64,000 bases of DNA, from the NCBI RefSeq assembly GCF_001866055.1, contig NZ_MLQS01000001.1:1414630-1478629 (forward strand), given 5' to 3'. The translations under genes and the position numbers were made by a program. Under the pieces are notes generated by a model. The model saw only the letters and a list, made by a program, of their open reading frames with translations, ran no database searches and had not been told where the DNA came from. Below, piece after piece: positions 9,186-17,436 of the stretch (position 1 is the stretch's first letter; every line of letters starts with the position of its first letter). The DNA comes from Anaerobacillus alkalidiazotrophicus. Its GTDB lineage: Bacteria; Bacillota; Bacilli; Bacillales_H; Anaerobacillaceae.

Positions 9186-9368
9186 TAGCGGACAGACGTT
9201 CCGTTATTTTAGGGAATCCTACATTTTTCGGATTCTTTCGGACAGGAGATCCGTTATTTGCTTAAATTCATAGAAAAATAGCTATTAAATGGTGAAATAA
9301 AGGAACCACAGTCCGATAGCTTCAAAAAAGTATACTTTTTATAGAAATAACGGAACTGTAGTCCGCTA
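9186..9368. repeat. Four copies of a ~24-bp unit arranged as nested inverted repeats
   Basis: Two forward units (TAGCGGACAGACGTTCCGTT at 9186, and CGGACAGGAGATCCGTTATT at 9239) face two reverse units (GAAATAAAGGAACCACAGTC at 9294, and GAAATAACGGAACTGTAGTC at 9343). The outer pair reads TAGCGGAC...GTTCCGTTATTT against AAATAACGGAAC...GTCCGCTA. The order ++-- would let the transcript or single strand fold into a long hairpin. It looks like a dispersed intergenic repeat. The rest of 9100-9581 has no recognisable gene. Confidence 0.7.
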
Positions 9369-9581
9369 GGCTTGATGACAGGCAGCACCTAAAATAAAAC
9401 GGAAAGAATTTTATATGAATTCAGCTCAGTCTCCAAACAGAAAAATAGATTTTTTAAAAGGAAAAAATTATTTGTCGTCGAATGTAATATAATGTAAATT
9501 CTTGTCTTGTTAATGACAGTGTACCTTTGTTACGATTTTCAGTTTTAAAGCAAGAGTTATCAATAGAAAAAGGGAGCGATT

Positions 9582-10040
9582 ATTATAAAGAAATTCGTTT
9601 TAGTTTTTTTTATCTTCATTTCAGTTATGTTTAGTATAGGGTGCTCGATAAGTGCAGAGGAAGATTTGTGGCGCTTAAGTCCTATTCATAACTTTTTAGA
9701 TTCAAAAATTGTAGGAAATCCAAATACAATAGGTTTGTCTAGTCCAATTTTTTCTACTGAAGAAGTAACTGAACACTTGTTATATTTATTTGAGAGTGTT
9801 CCAGCATCTAGTATAAAGCTAGTAGGGGTTCATAAAGAAACTCATAGAGTTGAAAAAGTTATTATCGACGAAGATACGAAGGTTTGGGAAGTGTCAACTG
9901 ATAATAGTGAGGTAAGTAAAGGTAGCGACTATCACTACATTCCATTGCAACTCAAATTTCCCCAAACGGGCGTATGGAGATTAGATGTGTTTTTTGAAAA
10001 TAGGTTTATTAAGCATATTATCGTTAAAGTAAACAAGTAG
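9582..10040 (+). CDS. Small putative lipoprotein with a non-ATG start
   Basis: The first ATG (9627) lies inside a hydrophobic stretch, so it is unlikely to be the real start. Reading the same frame upstream gives a typical lipoprotein signal, IIKKFVLVFFIFISVMFSIGC, whose first codon is ATT (9582) or ATA (9585). It sits 5-8 bases after GGGAG. The SIGC motif would be the lipobox, so the mature protein of about 130 residues would be anchored by its Cys. The mature part is beta-rich with no motif I recognise. Either an ATT/ATA start is used or the ATG was mutated and the gene is weakly expressed. Function unknown. Confidence 0.6.
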   Translation: MIKKFVLVFFIFISVMFSIGCSISAEEDLWRLSPIHNFLDSKIVGNPNTIGLSSPIFSTEEVTEHLLYLFESVPASSIKLVGVHKETHRVEKVIIDEDTKVWEVSTDNSEVSKGSDYHYIPLQLKFPQTGVWRLDVFFENRFIKHIIVKVNK

Positions 10041-10095
10041 AGAGTGTATAAAAAAGAGGATCAGGTCATCGTATGAAGAATAACAAACAAAGAAG

Positions 10096-10121
10096 AGGTA
10101 GCCACTAACGGTTGCCTTTTT
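10096..10121 (+). terminator. Intrinsic terminator after the small lipoprotein gene
   Basis: AGGTAGCC and GGTTGCCT pair (with G-U) and are followed by a T-run. Confidence 0.65.
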
Positions 10122-10264
10122 AATTTCAAAAAAGCACCGGATAAAGCAAATTGTCCTTGAGTTGTCAAACCCCTATAGGTAGTTATTTGTATATGTGATA
10201 AAATGTAAATTAAGTAAAAAAATCCAATGTGCACTTGAAAATAAAAGGGGGAATGTTAACATTG

Positions 10265-10834
10265 ATGAACAAATCTTTATCACTAAGGTTCGGAATAGTC
10301 GGCCTTGTAGTAATCGTAATGGCTGTTTCTGCATACAATCATTACTTACGTTCAGATAGTTCTAGTTTAGTTGATAAAGGAGATGAGAAAGAGGTTGTCG
10401 AGGATGTAGAAAATGTTGAAATTGATGAAGTCCCAACTGAGCCTGTCGCAACTCCGATTGACAACGCCAATGAAAAAGAGCTACATAATAAAATTTTCCA
10501 ATTACATACTGAATTAAACAACACCGTAGGTTGGAGAGGGTACCTAAGTGTAAACTGGGATGATGAAGGTAGAATGAACTATTTAATAGAGCAAACGTTT
10601 TTAATAGAAAAAGGTACAAGCAGTGAGGTGCTTAAGCAAGATATGGTCAATATGAGAGCTTGCTTAGAAGTTGCCTACGAAAAAAAAGACGTGTATGGTC
10701 TTAGACTTGCTCACCGGATTATTCATGATCTAGATTATTTCATAAATAACAACAGTACTGACGGTATCGTTTACAATATGACTAGTTATGGTAACGATTC
10801 AAAGATAAACGAAGTCTTCACGTATATTCAATAA
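10265..10834 (+). CDS. Membrane-anchored protein of unknown function
   Basis: The likely start is ATG 10265 (MNKSLSL) or the adjoining TTG at 10262, downstream of an AAAAGGGGGAA ribosome binding site; an in-frame ATG at 10229 lies before that site. One N-terminal transmembrane helix (about 8-24) is followed by an acidic, Val/Glu-rich linker and a soluble helical domain of about 125 residues. No catalytic or metal motif is visible and I do not recognise the family. The orientation implies that the domain lies outside the membrane. It stands alone, with no clear terminator before the PBP gene. Nothing further is seen in 10835-11061. Confidence 0.7.
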   Translation: MNKSLSLRFGIVGLVVIVMAVSAYNHYLRSDSSSLVDKGDEKEVVEDVENVEIDEVPTEPVATPIDNANEKELHNKIFQLHTELNNTVGWRGYLSVNWDDEGRMNYLIEQTFLIEKGTSSEVLKQDMVNMRACLEVAYEKKDVYGLRLAHRIIHDLDYFINNNSTDGIVYNMTSYGNDSKINEVFTYIQ

Positions 10835-11061
10835 CGACAATCGTTAAACATAGCCAAGACGCCAAAAAAGCATTAAATAGAAGAAAAATTTTAAAACATC
10901 GTGAAGGAAAAAATGTAAGTTTCTTAGCTAAATAAGTCATCAATAAGGGAAATAGTAGTTTTTTTCCGAAGTGGTTTACGAGAGTGGATTTCAACTAGGT
11001 ACAGGCCGTTCAATGTATAATACATATAGAGGAGACACCATAATGGGAGGGGTAGGAAATA

Positions 11062-13128
11062 ATGTTTTCACACAAGTGTAAACGAAACGTTTTATATGTT
11101 TGTATGCTTTTAATAACGTTGGTTGTTGGTTGCTCATCAGAAGAAGAACCAGAACCGACGCCAGAAGAGGCGTTTCAAGCGTATGCAGCGCTATGGGAAA
11201 ATGGAAATTACGAAGCGATGTATGAATTCCTTTCCGATGAGTCTAAAGAAATGATTACAAAAGAGACATTTGTTGAAAGATACACTAACATTTTTAGTGG
11301 AATTCAGGCAACGGATCTGACTGTTCAGCTGATAACGGAAGAAGAAGTTCCTGATGAAATCGAGGTCGAAAAGGAAGAAACAGAACCTGGAACTGTCGTA
11401 ACCCTTTTGTATGAGCAATCAATGGACTCGTTAGCCGGAGACCTTCTGTTTGAAGCGGAAGCTACGTTAATTTTTAAAGTAGAGGAAACAGAGGAGGAAG
11501 TTGAGAAAGAATGGGTCATTGACTGGAAACCATCGTTGATTTTACCACAGCTAGAAGTTGGGGATATTGTACGTCCTAGAACGCTTCATCCAAAACGTGG
11601 TGAAATTATTGACCGACATGGAAATGGACTCGCTATAAATGGCGAAGTATTTGAGGTTGGTATTGTACCTGGGAGTTTACCTGAGGAAAAATCAATTTCA
11701 ATCCATGCATTAAGTGAAGTATTAGAAATTACTGAAGAGGAAATTGAGAAACTTTTAAATCAAGGATGGGTGAGAGATGATACGTTTGTACCGCTAAAAT
11801 CGATCCCATTAGAAAATACAACGGTATTAGAAGAAGTAACAAATATTCAAGGTGGTACGTATCGACAGGTTGGTGGCCGAGTGTACCCGTTAAAGGACGC
11901 AGCTGCACATTTAATCGGTTATATTGGACCAATTACAAAAGAAGAGTTAGAAAAAGTAGAGGATCAAGGCTATAGCGCGAGTTCGGAAATTGGTAAAGCT
12001 GGTCTAGAACTACTTTTAGAAGAACAACTCCGTGGCCAATCAGGTGGGATTATTACAATCGTAGATGCATCAGGTAAACAAAAAGAAGTTATTGCAGAAA
12101 AAGCACCTGTTGATGGAGAACTTATTCAATTAACGATCGATAGTGATATCCAAAAATCTGTCTATCAACAACTAGAAGGTGAAGTAGGTACAGCAGTAGC
12201 GCTTCATCCAACGAATGGTGACGTTTTATCGTTAGTAAATGCACCTGCATATGATCCGAATGAATTTGTATTAGGGATTAGTAATGAACGAAGACAAGAA
12301 TTAAATGATGAAGGCGCGATGCTTAATCGATTTACATACACATATGCGCCAGGTTCGACAATAAAGCCAGTGACGGCTGCAATTGCCTTGGAAAATGACT
12401 GGGATCCTCATAAAAAAATAACGATCGATGGACATACTTGGCAAAATAGCCCTTCATGGGGGGACTATAAAGTTCGCCGTGTGACTGACCCTGGTCATGA
12501 TGTTGATCTTAATGATGCACTTGTATACTCTGACAACATCTATTTTGCACAAATGGCTCTAGATGTCGGTGTACACGAAATAGAACAAGGACTAATCAAA
12601 TTTGGCTTCGGAGAAAAAATTCCGTTTACGTACGGGATAGGTAATGCCCAAATTGCCAATGCGACAATAACAAAAGAAGAACAACTGGCAGACACCAGTT
12701 ATGGTCAAGGACAAATGCTCATTAGTCCGCTGCATTTAGCTCTCCTATACACATCTTTTGTGAACGAAGGTTCGATTCCGAAACCTACGTTACTATTAGA
12801 GGAATCAAACGGAGAACTATGGAAAGAGAATGTTATAGAGTTAGAGAATGCGAACTATATTTTGGATGCGCTAAAAGATGTCATCCAAACACCAAGAGGA
12901 ACAGGAAGAAATGCCAACATTGAAAACCTTTCATTAGCCGGAAAAACCGGAACCACCGAACATAAAGCAAGCCAAGACGAAACGGGAAAAGAAACAGGTT
13001 GGTTTGTAGCAGTAGATACAGAAGACCCACAATTGTTAGTGTTAATGATGGTTGAGCATGTTGAAGACAGAGGCGGCAGTGGGTATGTCGTCCCTAAAGT
13101 AAGAGACGTATTTTTAGATGTACGTTAG
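11062..13128 (+). CDS. pbpC: Class B penicillin-binding protein, MecA/PBP3-like
   Basis: 688 residues, with ribosome binding site GGGAGGGG. The N-terminus is a lipoprotein-like signal (LVVGC lipobox at about 24). The MecA_N/NTF2-like domain (about 35-155, starting PEEAFQAYAALWENGNYEAM) is next, then the PBP dimerisation domain and the transpeptidase domain. Catalytic motifs are complete: S432 in STIKP, SDN at about 490 and KTGT at 628. It crosslinks peptidoglycan outside the membrane. Domain order and length match B. subtilis PBP3 (pbpC), a MecA-like PBP with low beta-lactam affinity. The assignment to pbpC is by architecture. It forms a single-gene unit with a strong terminator. Confidence 0.88.
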   Translation: MFSHKCKRNVLYVCMLLITLVVGCSSEEEPEPTPEEAFQAYAALWENGNYEAMYEFLSDESKEMITKETFVERYTNIFSGIQATDLTVQLITEEEVPDEIEVEKEETEPGTVVTLLYEQSMDSLAGDLLFEAEATLIFKVEETEEEVEKEWVIDWKPSLILPQLEVGDIVRPRTLHPKRGEIIDRHGNGLAINGEVFEVGIVPGSLPEEKSISIHALSEVLEITEEEIEKLLNQGWVRDDTFVPLKSIPLENTTVLEEVTNIQGGTYRQVGGRVYPLKDAAAHLIGYIGPITKEELEKVEDQGYSASSEIGKAGLELLLEEQLRGQSGGIITIVDASGKQKEVIAEKAPVDGELIQLTIDSDIQKSVYQQLEGEVGTAVALHPTNGDVLSLVNAPAYDPNEFVLGISNERRQELNDEGAMLNRFTYTYAPGSTIKPVTAAIALENDWDPHKKITIDGHTWQNSPSWGDYKVRRVTDPGHDVDLNDALVYSDNIYFAQMALDVGVHEIEQGLIKFGFGEKIPFTYGIGNAQIANATITKEEQLADTSYGQGQMLISPLHLALLYTSFVNEGSIPKPTLLLEESNGELWKENVIELENANYILDALKDVIQTPRGTGRNANIENLSLAGKTGTTEHKASQDETGKETGWFVAVDTEDPQLLVLMMVEHVEDRGGSGYVVPKVRDVFLDVR

Positions 13129-13136
13129 CAAAAAAA

Positions 13137-13171
13137 GGTTGACTCACGAAGCATGAGTCAACCTCTTTTTT
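13137..13171 (+). terminator. Strong intrinsic terminator of pbpC
   Basis: GGTTGACTCA and TGAGTCAACC form a perfect 10-bp stem with a 7-base loop, followed by six T residues. Confidence 0.92.
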
Positions 13172-13205
13172 ATAAGTTAAGTAGCCTAGTACAAGCGTCT
13201 TCCTT

Positions 13206-13626
13206 AATTTCTGCGTGATTCCGCATTGGTAATGAACGATCCAACGTAGATTATGCGCGTTTCTCGTGAGTTTCTGCGCGCCCCCATGTCGAATGTGCGC
13301 GCTTTTGAAAAAATGTGCACGCGTCGAAATTTATGCGCGTTTCTCGTGAGTTTCTGCGCGCCCGCGTGTCGAATGTGCGCGCTTTTGAAAAAATGTGCAC
13401 GCGTCAAAATTTGTGCGCGTTTCTCGTGAGTTTCTGCGCGTCCGCGTGTCGAATGTGCGCGCTTTTGAAAAAATGTGCACGCGTCAAAATTTCTGCGCGA
13501 ATTCGTAAAATTTGTGCGCGGTTCTCGTGAGTTTCTGCGCGCCCCCATGTCGAATATGCGCGCTTTTGAAAAAATATGCGCGCGCCGAAATTTATGCGCG
13601 AATCCGCAAAGGATATGTGCGCTCCA
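13206..13626. repeat. GC-rich tandem array of 80-bp units built from ~20-bp TGCGCG subrepeats
   Basis: Three head-to-tail 80-bp units (13251-13330, 13331-13410, 13411-13490) are followed by a 21-bp partial and a fourth unit (13512-13591), with degenerate partials at both edges. Units differ by only a few bases. Inside each, TGCGCG or TGCACGCG recurs every 18-21 bp (for example 13254, 13275, 13296, 13316), so the array has a two-level structure. It is far more GC-rich than its surroundings. Frames on both strands stay open across it, but they are low-complexity and I do not treat them as genes. It sits between two convergent genes. Confidence 0.9.
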
Positions 13627-13670
13627 CAGTTGAAGTTCTCAATATAAATAGCACACCTAATGATACTCTA

Positions 13671-14723
13671 TTAATCCTCCCATAAATAAAGTCCAAATCT
13701 CCTCAAAGTCATTTGTATGAGCTTAATTTTTAACTCTTCATAGTTTAATTCAGGAGGTATAGGTACATCGACTTCTACTGGAGCACTACCTATTGAATCG
13801 CTATCTTGGTCGGAAGGCTCTGTTTTAGGTTTACCGCTATCCTTTTCGGTTGGTTCCTTATCTTCATCTTTAGGTTCAGGTTTCTCAGAATTATCGTTTT
13901 TGTCCGTAGGTTCTGTGTTTGTTGGAGGTTCATCGTTTTCAATAGGTGTTGTTGAGACTGGTTTGCCAGGTGAATTTCTTAAGGTTAACTTTGTTTGTCT
14001 ACCGACGATACCGTCGACAAGAATAGAATGATCTTTTTGGAATTGAATAACGGCTTGTTCTGTGACGTCATCAAAATGCCCACCTACTCCGCCAGTATCA
14101 TAGCCAAGGTCTGTTAAGGATTGTTGCAATTGTTTAACTTCTGGGTGTGTGCTTCCCAGTTGTAACAGTGTGTTTGTAATTGGTGGGGCAGAGCCAATGG
14201 TGGTGGCGGTGACAGAAAAATCATGTGATGTAGCAATGGCATCAAATGAGCTGGTCGATGTAACAATGATAACGGGTGTATTCACTTTTACTTGATCAAA
14301 AAGCCATTCCACTTCGTTATTTTGCATTCGAACACATCCTAAACTAACGTATCGCCCAATCGAATTCGGATTATTATTCCCGTGTATAGCGTACGTTGTT
14401 CCCCATGTGCCTCTAGCGTTAAGACCGAGCCAGCGAGTGCCGAGTGGATTTGAAGGGTGGCCACCTGGAATGTTTTCCTTATAATACGGTCTATTAACAA
14501 TTTTATTGACGATTTGAAAGCTGCCCTCAGGAGTTAATGAAGGGCTTTTACCAGTTCCAACGCTAAAAACGCGTGTAAGCTTATTATTTTCATAGAAAGC
14601 TAGTTCGTTACTTGATTTATTAATAATAATTAATTGCCCTGTTGCTGCTGATGTTGTGATGGGAAAAGATAATGTCAATAAGAAACCAACAAAAATAGAA
14701 AAAATAAGAAACTTCTTCAACAT
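13671..14723 (-). CDS. Secreted L,D-transpeptidase (YkuD) with PG-binding domain
   Basis: 350 residues, with GGGAGGG ribosome binding site. Signal peptide about 1-27 (ending TSAA). The YkuD domain (about 28-155) has the catalytic pair H114 in YAIHGNN and C130 in SLGCVRM. A peptidoglycan_binding_1 domain follows (about 188-245), then a long Pro/Glu/Lys/Asp-rich linker and a short conserved C-terminal tail rich in basic and hydrophobic residues. YkuD enzymes make 3-3 crosslinks or otherwise modify stem peptides outside the membrane and tolerate most beta-lactams. The acidic linker is unusual and may span the wall. Gene order does not indicate an operon. Confidence 0.9.
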   Translation of the reverse strand: MLKKFLIFSIFVGFLLTLSFPITTSAATGQLIIINKSSNELAFYENNKLTRVFSVGTGKSPSLTPEGSFQIVNKIVNRPYYKENIPGGHPSNPLGTRWLGLNARGTWGTTYAIHGNNNPNSIGRYVSLGCVRMQNNEVEWLFDQVKVNTPVIIVTSTSSFDAIATSHDFSVTATTIGSAPPITNTLLQLGSTHPEVKQLQQSLTDLGYDTGGVGGHFDDVTEQAVIQFQKDHSILVDGIVGRQTKLTLRNSPGKPVSTTPIENDEPPTNTEPTDKNDNSEKPEPKDEDKEPTEKDSGKPKTEPSDQDSDSIGSAPVEVDVPIPPELNYEELKIKLIQMTLRRFGLYLWED

Positions 14724-14906
14724 GAAACCCTCCCAAATTCTTAGATGTTATATTAATAGTCGCCATTTTATGGAAAAATGTTTCCTTTTTTTACAAGTTT
14801 GATAAAAGAGGTCATTTTCTCTTCTTCCCACACGGTAAAAAGGTCATAATTGACAAACTACCTTCATACTATTTTTAAGAACTATTTCAACCTTGGAGGA
14901 AATCTA

Positions 14907-15344
14907 ATGAAAATGATCGAATACAGCGTCATTATTAATAAACCAGTCTCAGAAGTATTTGCTTACATCGAAAATCTTGAAAATAGACCCAAATGGGAGC
15001 TAGGAGTTGTCCAGGCGAAGGTTGTATCAGGAAAGTATGCAGAGCCAGGCTCAGTTATTCAAATCACAAACCAACTATTAGGAAAAAAGATGGAGACCGT
15101 CGCAAAAGTAATAGAATTTGAGGAAAATAAGTATGTGATCTGCCAAGCTGACAAGCCGTTTTACCATGAAATTTCGAATATATATGAAGATTTAAATGGG
15201 AAAACCAAATTTATTCGAAGAGCAACAGCTCACATTGATCAAGAAAAGAAAGTGCCAAAGCTCGCCACATCCCTCCTAATAAAAAAAGTTGAAAAAGCCT
15301 TTGAAAAAACTGTTCAAAATGCCAAAAGACAAATAGAAAAATAA
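14907..15344 (+). CDS. SRPBCC/START-like small-molecule-binding protein
   Basis: The start at ATG 14907 follows TTGGAGGAAATCTA; an upstream in-frame ATG at 14850 has no such site. The 145-residue protein begins with the typical SRPBCC opening (IEYSVIINKPVSEVFAYIENLENRPKWE), matching polyketide-cyclase/dehydrase-type proteins whose fold encloses a hydrophobic ligand. There is no signal peptide, so it is cytoplasmic. The ligand cannot be inferred. It is monocistronic, with a GC-rich hairpin downstream. Confidence 0.8.
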   Translation: MKMIEYSVIINKPVSEVFAYIENLENRPKWELGVVQAKVVSGKYAEPGSVIQITNQLLGKKMETVAKVIEFEENKYVICQADKPFYHEISNIYEDLNGKTKFIRRATAHIDQEKKVPKLATSLLIKKVEKAFEKTVQNAKRQIEK

Positions 15345-15357
15345 GTTCGACGTAATT

Positions 15358-15390
15358 CGGGGCGTGACAGGAACGCCCCGATTATAATTT
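15358..15390 (+). terminator. GC-rich hairpin after the SRPBCC gene
   Basis: CGGGGCGT pairs with ACGCCCCG around 7 bases; the following tract ATTATAATTT is only moderately T-rich. Confidence 0.6.
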
Positions 15391-15453
15391 CTAAAATGGT
15401 AGTTTTTTGTCATTTTTTCAGGTATAATAAGCCTTATGTAAATTTGGAAAACA

Positions 15454-15981
15454 GTGGTGGGGAAATTGGTTCACTTTAAGAAAAAGCACTTCATACATTT
15501 TAGCGTTTATTGGCTCCCGCCTATATTATGGGCTGGGTTAATTTTCTATGCCTCATCACAACCGTATGAAAACCAGGACTTACGACCGGCACTAAGCTCT
15601 AATTTTAATTTAAACTTTACCGAGGAGTTATTTTCTGATGTTGCCTTTTATTATGCAGGAAGCGAAGTTAGTATTGAAACTCGTGGAGTCGAAGGCTTTG
15701 TTGAATTTTTTATACGAAAAGGGGCTCATTTAGGCGTTTACTTCATTCTAGGCTTTTTAGTTTTCCGTCTCATTAGAACTTACATATCTCAACCTTCAAA
15801 GACGTTTTTCATTTCTTTTTTTCTTGTTGTTTTATACGCAGCAACCGACGAATTGCATCAATACTTTGTCCCGAATCGTACTGGAATTATAGATGATGTT
15901 ATTTTAGATAGTATAGGTGGTTTATTAGGAATCATAGTAGCAATATTCCTTTATAAAAAAAGAAACAGGAGATTAATATGA
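15454..15981 (+). CDS. VanZ-like family membrane protein
   Basis: Up to 175 residues. GTG 15454 and TTG 15466 are both possible starts; the GGTGGGG between them would favour TTG 15466, which has an SD-like stretch just before it. Four transmembrane segments are visible. VanZ family signatures are present: WAGLIFYASSQP near the N-terminus, RKGAHLGVYFILGF in the middle, and DELHQYFVPNRTGIIDDVILDSIGG. VanZ proteins are associated with low-level teicoplanin resistance, but the biochemical role of most family members is unknown. The stop overlaps the start of the SGNH gene by 4 bp, so the two are probably functionally linked. Confidence 0.85.
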   Translation: MVGKLVHFKKKHFIHFSVYWLPPILWAGLIFYASSQPYENQDLRPALSSNFNLNFTEELFSDVAFYYAGSEVSIETRGVEGFVEFFIRKGAHLGVYFILGFLVFRLIRTYISQPSKTFFISFFLVVLYAATDELHQYFVPNRTGIIDDVILDSIGGLLGIIVAIFLYKKRNRRLI

Positions 15982-16787
15982 AAAAATTTGTGCTCTTATT
16001 ACTTTTAATTATTATTGCAGGTATAACTATTTTTTATGGAAGAATCGAATACAACAAAAAAATACAGCAGTCAGTTTTTCAGGCGCAAGGGGAAATGGAT
16101 CGCTACAAGGAAGAACTTGAAGAGAGACAACAACAAGAAGAACTCGAAAGACAAAACTATATCCTCACTTTAGCAAAAAATATGGATCAACAACTATCCG
16201 ACATGTTTGTACAAGCAATTGAAAAGGGAGAAGTTATTCATGTCGTTACTATGGGTTCAGCAGCCTTATCCGCTGAAGACGATGAGCTTTCTTGGCCTAG
16301 ACTAGTGGAAAGCGCGGTTAACGGAAGATACGGAACAAATATTATAAAGATAGATGTTTTATCGTATGGTCGAGAGAATACCTTCGAAGTCGTTCGGAAA
16401 GGTAGACATTTACATGCAGCTGAGATGAATCCAGATATTTTTATACTGGAGCCATTTATTTGGAACGACAATGGCTATGCAAGAATTGTCGATACCCTTT
16501 ATCATGTTGATGTGATAATAGATGCAGTTCAAAGTGAAAATGAGGATGTCATTGTACTCATTCAACCACCTAACCCGATTTATGGTGCAGGTCACTACAT
16601 CAATCAAGTAAACGCTTTGAAAGATCATGCTAAAGAAAATAATCTTCGTTATATCGATCATTGGCAAAACTGGCCTGAATCAACTGATGAAGCCTTACAT
16701 GAATTCATAACTGAGGAAAGTACCCCAAATCAAGAAGGGCACGAAATTTGGTCCGACTATATTATTGATTTTTTTGCAGCAAAATAA
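15978..16787 (+). CDS. Membrane-anchored SGNH/GDSL-type hydrolase
   Basis: 269 residues. An N-terminal transmembrane helix (about 4-21) is followed by a charged coiled coil (about 28-60), rich in Glu and Gln, and an SGNH fold of about 200 residues. The nucleophile block is MGSAALS in place of the canonical GDSL. The C-terminal catalytic block, expected as DxxH, reads TPNQEGHEIW. The domain should lie outside the membrane. SGNH enzymes of this kind hydrolyse or transfer esters on wall or capsular polymers; the substrate here is unknown. It is translationally coupled to the VanZ-like gene. The altered GDSL block makes catalytic activity likely but not certain. Confidence 0.75.
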   Translation: MKKFVLLLLLIIIAGITIFYGRIEYNKKIQQSVFQAQGEMDRYKEELEERQQQEELERQNYILTLAKNMDQQLSDMFVQAIEKGEVIHVVTMGSAALSAEDDELSWPRLVESAVNGRYGTNIIKIDVLSYGRENTFEVVRKGRHLHAAEMNPDIFILEPFIWNDNGYARIVDTLYHVDVIIDAVQSENEDVIVLIQPPNPIYGAGHYINQVNALKDHAKENNLRYIDHWQNWPESTDEALHEFITEESTPNQEGHEIWSDYIIDFFAAK

Positions 16788-16795
16788 AACAGTTG

Positions 16796-16824
16796 AAAGA
16801 GTAACCGTGTGTTACTCTTTTTTT
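16796..16824 (+). terminator. Intrinsic terminator of the VanZ-SGNH operon
   Basis: AAAGAGTAAC and GTTACTCTTT form a perfect 10-bp stem followed by T residues. Confidence 0.88.
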
Positions 16825-17183
16825 AGTTTGAAGATTTTTTAGTTTGAAGAACAATGAAAGTTGAAAGTTAAATACATAAAAGATGTCCAAACAGATTCCT
16901 AATAAAAGGGTAAAATTAGACAGGGAAGCCAGCATATTCGCTTATTTCGTCAAAAAAATCTAGTTTTTTTTGAAAGGATGTCATATAATGTCAGATATAC
17001 TTGTCTCTTCGCAAAAAAAATATATGCATTTTTATCCCTACGAGTAAAGTGAGTTATAACATCATTTTCGTATAAAAATAAATAAAAAAGTTTACAATAA
17101 ATTAATGAACATTCACGATTTTTGCTACAAGATATATACGGCTTGGTTTTGGTAATTATGAAATTCACTATTATACATAGTTA
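16825..17183. other. AT-rich stretch with no recognisable feature
   Basis: Nothing beyond short A/T runs is visible between the SGNH terminator and repeat copy R2. An open frame on the minus strand (16950-17168) has no ribosome binding site or recognisable product. Confidence 0.6.
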
Positions 17184-17399
17184 TTTATCCCACTCTTAAG
17201 GGGCAAGTAAGACCCCCACCTCAAAACGTAAGAAAATCGAGAAGTTTAGGTGGGGGATAAACTGCCCCTAAAGGTCCGATATAGAATAACTTTCATCAGT
17301 GAAGCTGATGATTAGTTATTCTTATGCCCGTGGTATAAGTTGAACTAACAATCAGTGGGGGATGAAGGAAAACCTCCACTGATTGAAGTTCAGCTTTAT
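17184..17399. repeat. Copy R2: complete 216-bp three-hairpin element flanked by TTTAT
   Basis: The element has three stem-loops. A (about 17189-17279): GGGGCA...ACCCCCACCT paired with AGGTGGGGG...TGCCCC. B (17283-17322): AGAATAACT paired with AGTTATTCT, with CATCAG/CTGATG inside. C (17337-17396): AAGTTGAAC...CAATCAGTGG paired with CCACTGATTG...GTTCAGCTT. TTTAT stands at both ends. No frame codes for protein. Other complete copies are at 25335 and 60539. This copy ends just 37 bp before the next gene. Target-like TTTAT and end hairpins suggest a non-autonomous IS200/IS605-type element. Confidence 0.88.
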
Positions 17400-17436
17400 T
17401 AATAGAAACGAGATAATACGTAAAGGGGAGACGGAA

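Noticed and set aside
13204..13548. Open frames on both strands across the TGCGCG tandem array (also 13315-13530 on the plus strand)
   Set aside because: They arise from the stop-poor, GC-rich repeat; there is no ribosome binding site, and the predicted proteins are repetitive without a recognisable fold.
13251..13626. Possible CRISPR array
   Set aside because: The 80-bp units are nearly identical throughout; there are no unique spacers and no cas genes nearby.
17184..17399. Riboswitch or attenuator interpretation of the 216-bp element
   Set aside because: It occurs in unrelated contexts, on non-equivalent sides of genes, with TTTAT at both ends, which fits a mobile repeat better.
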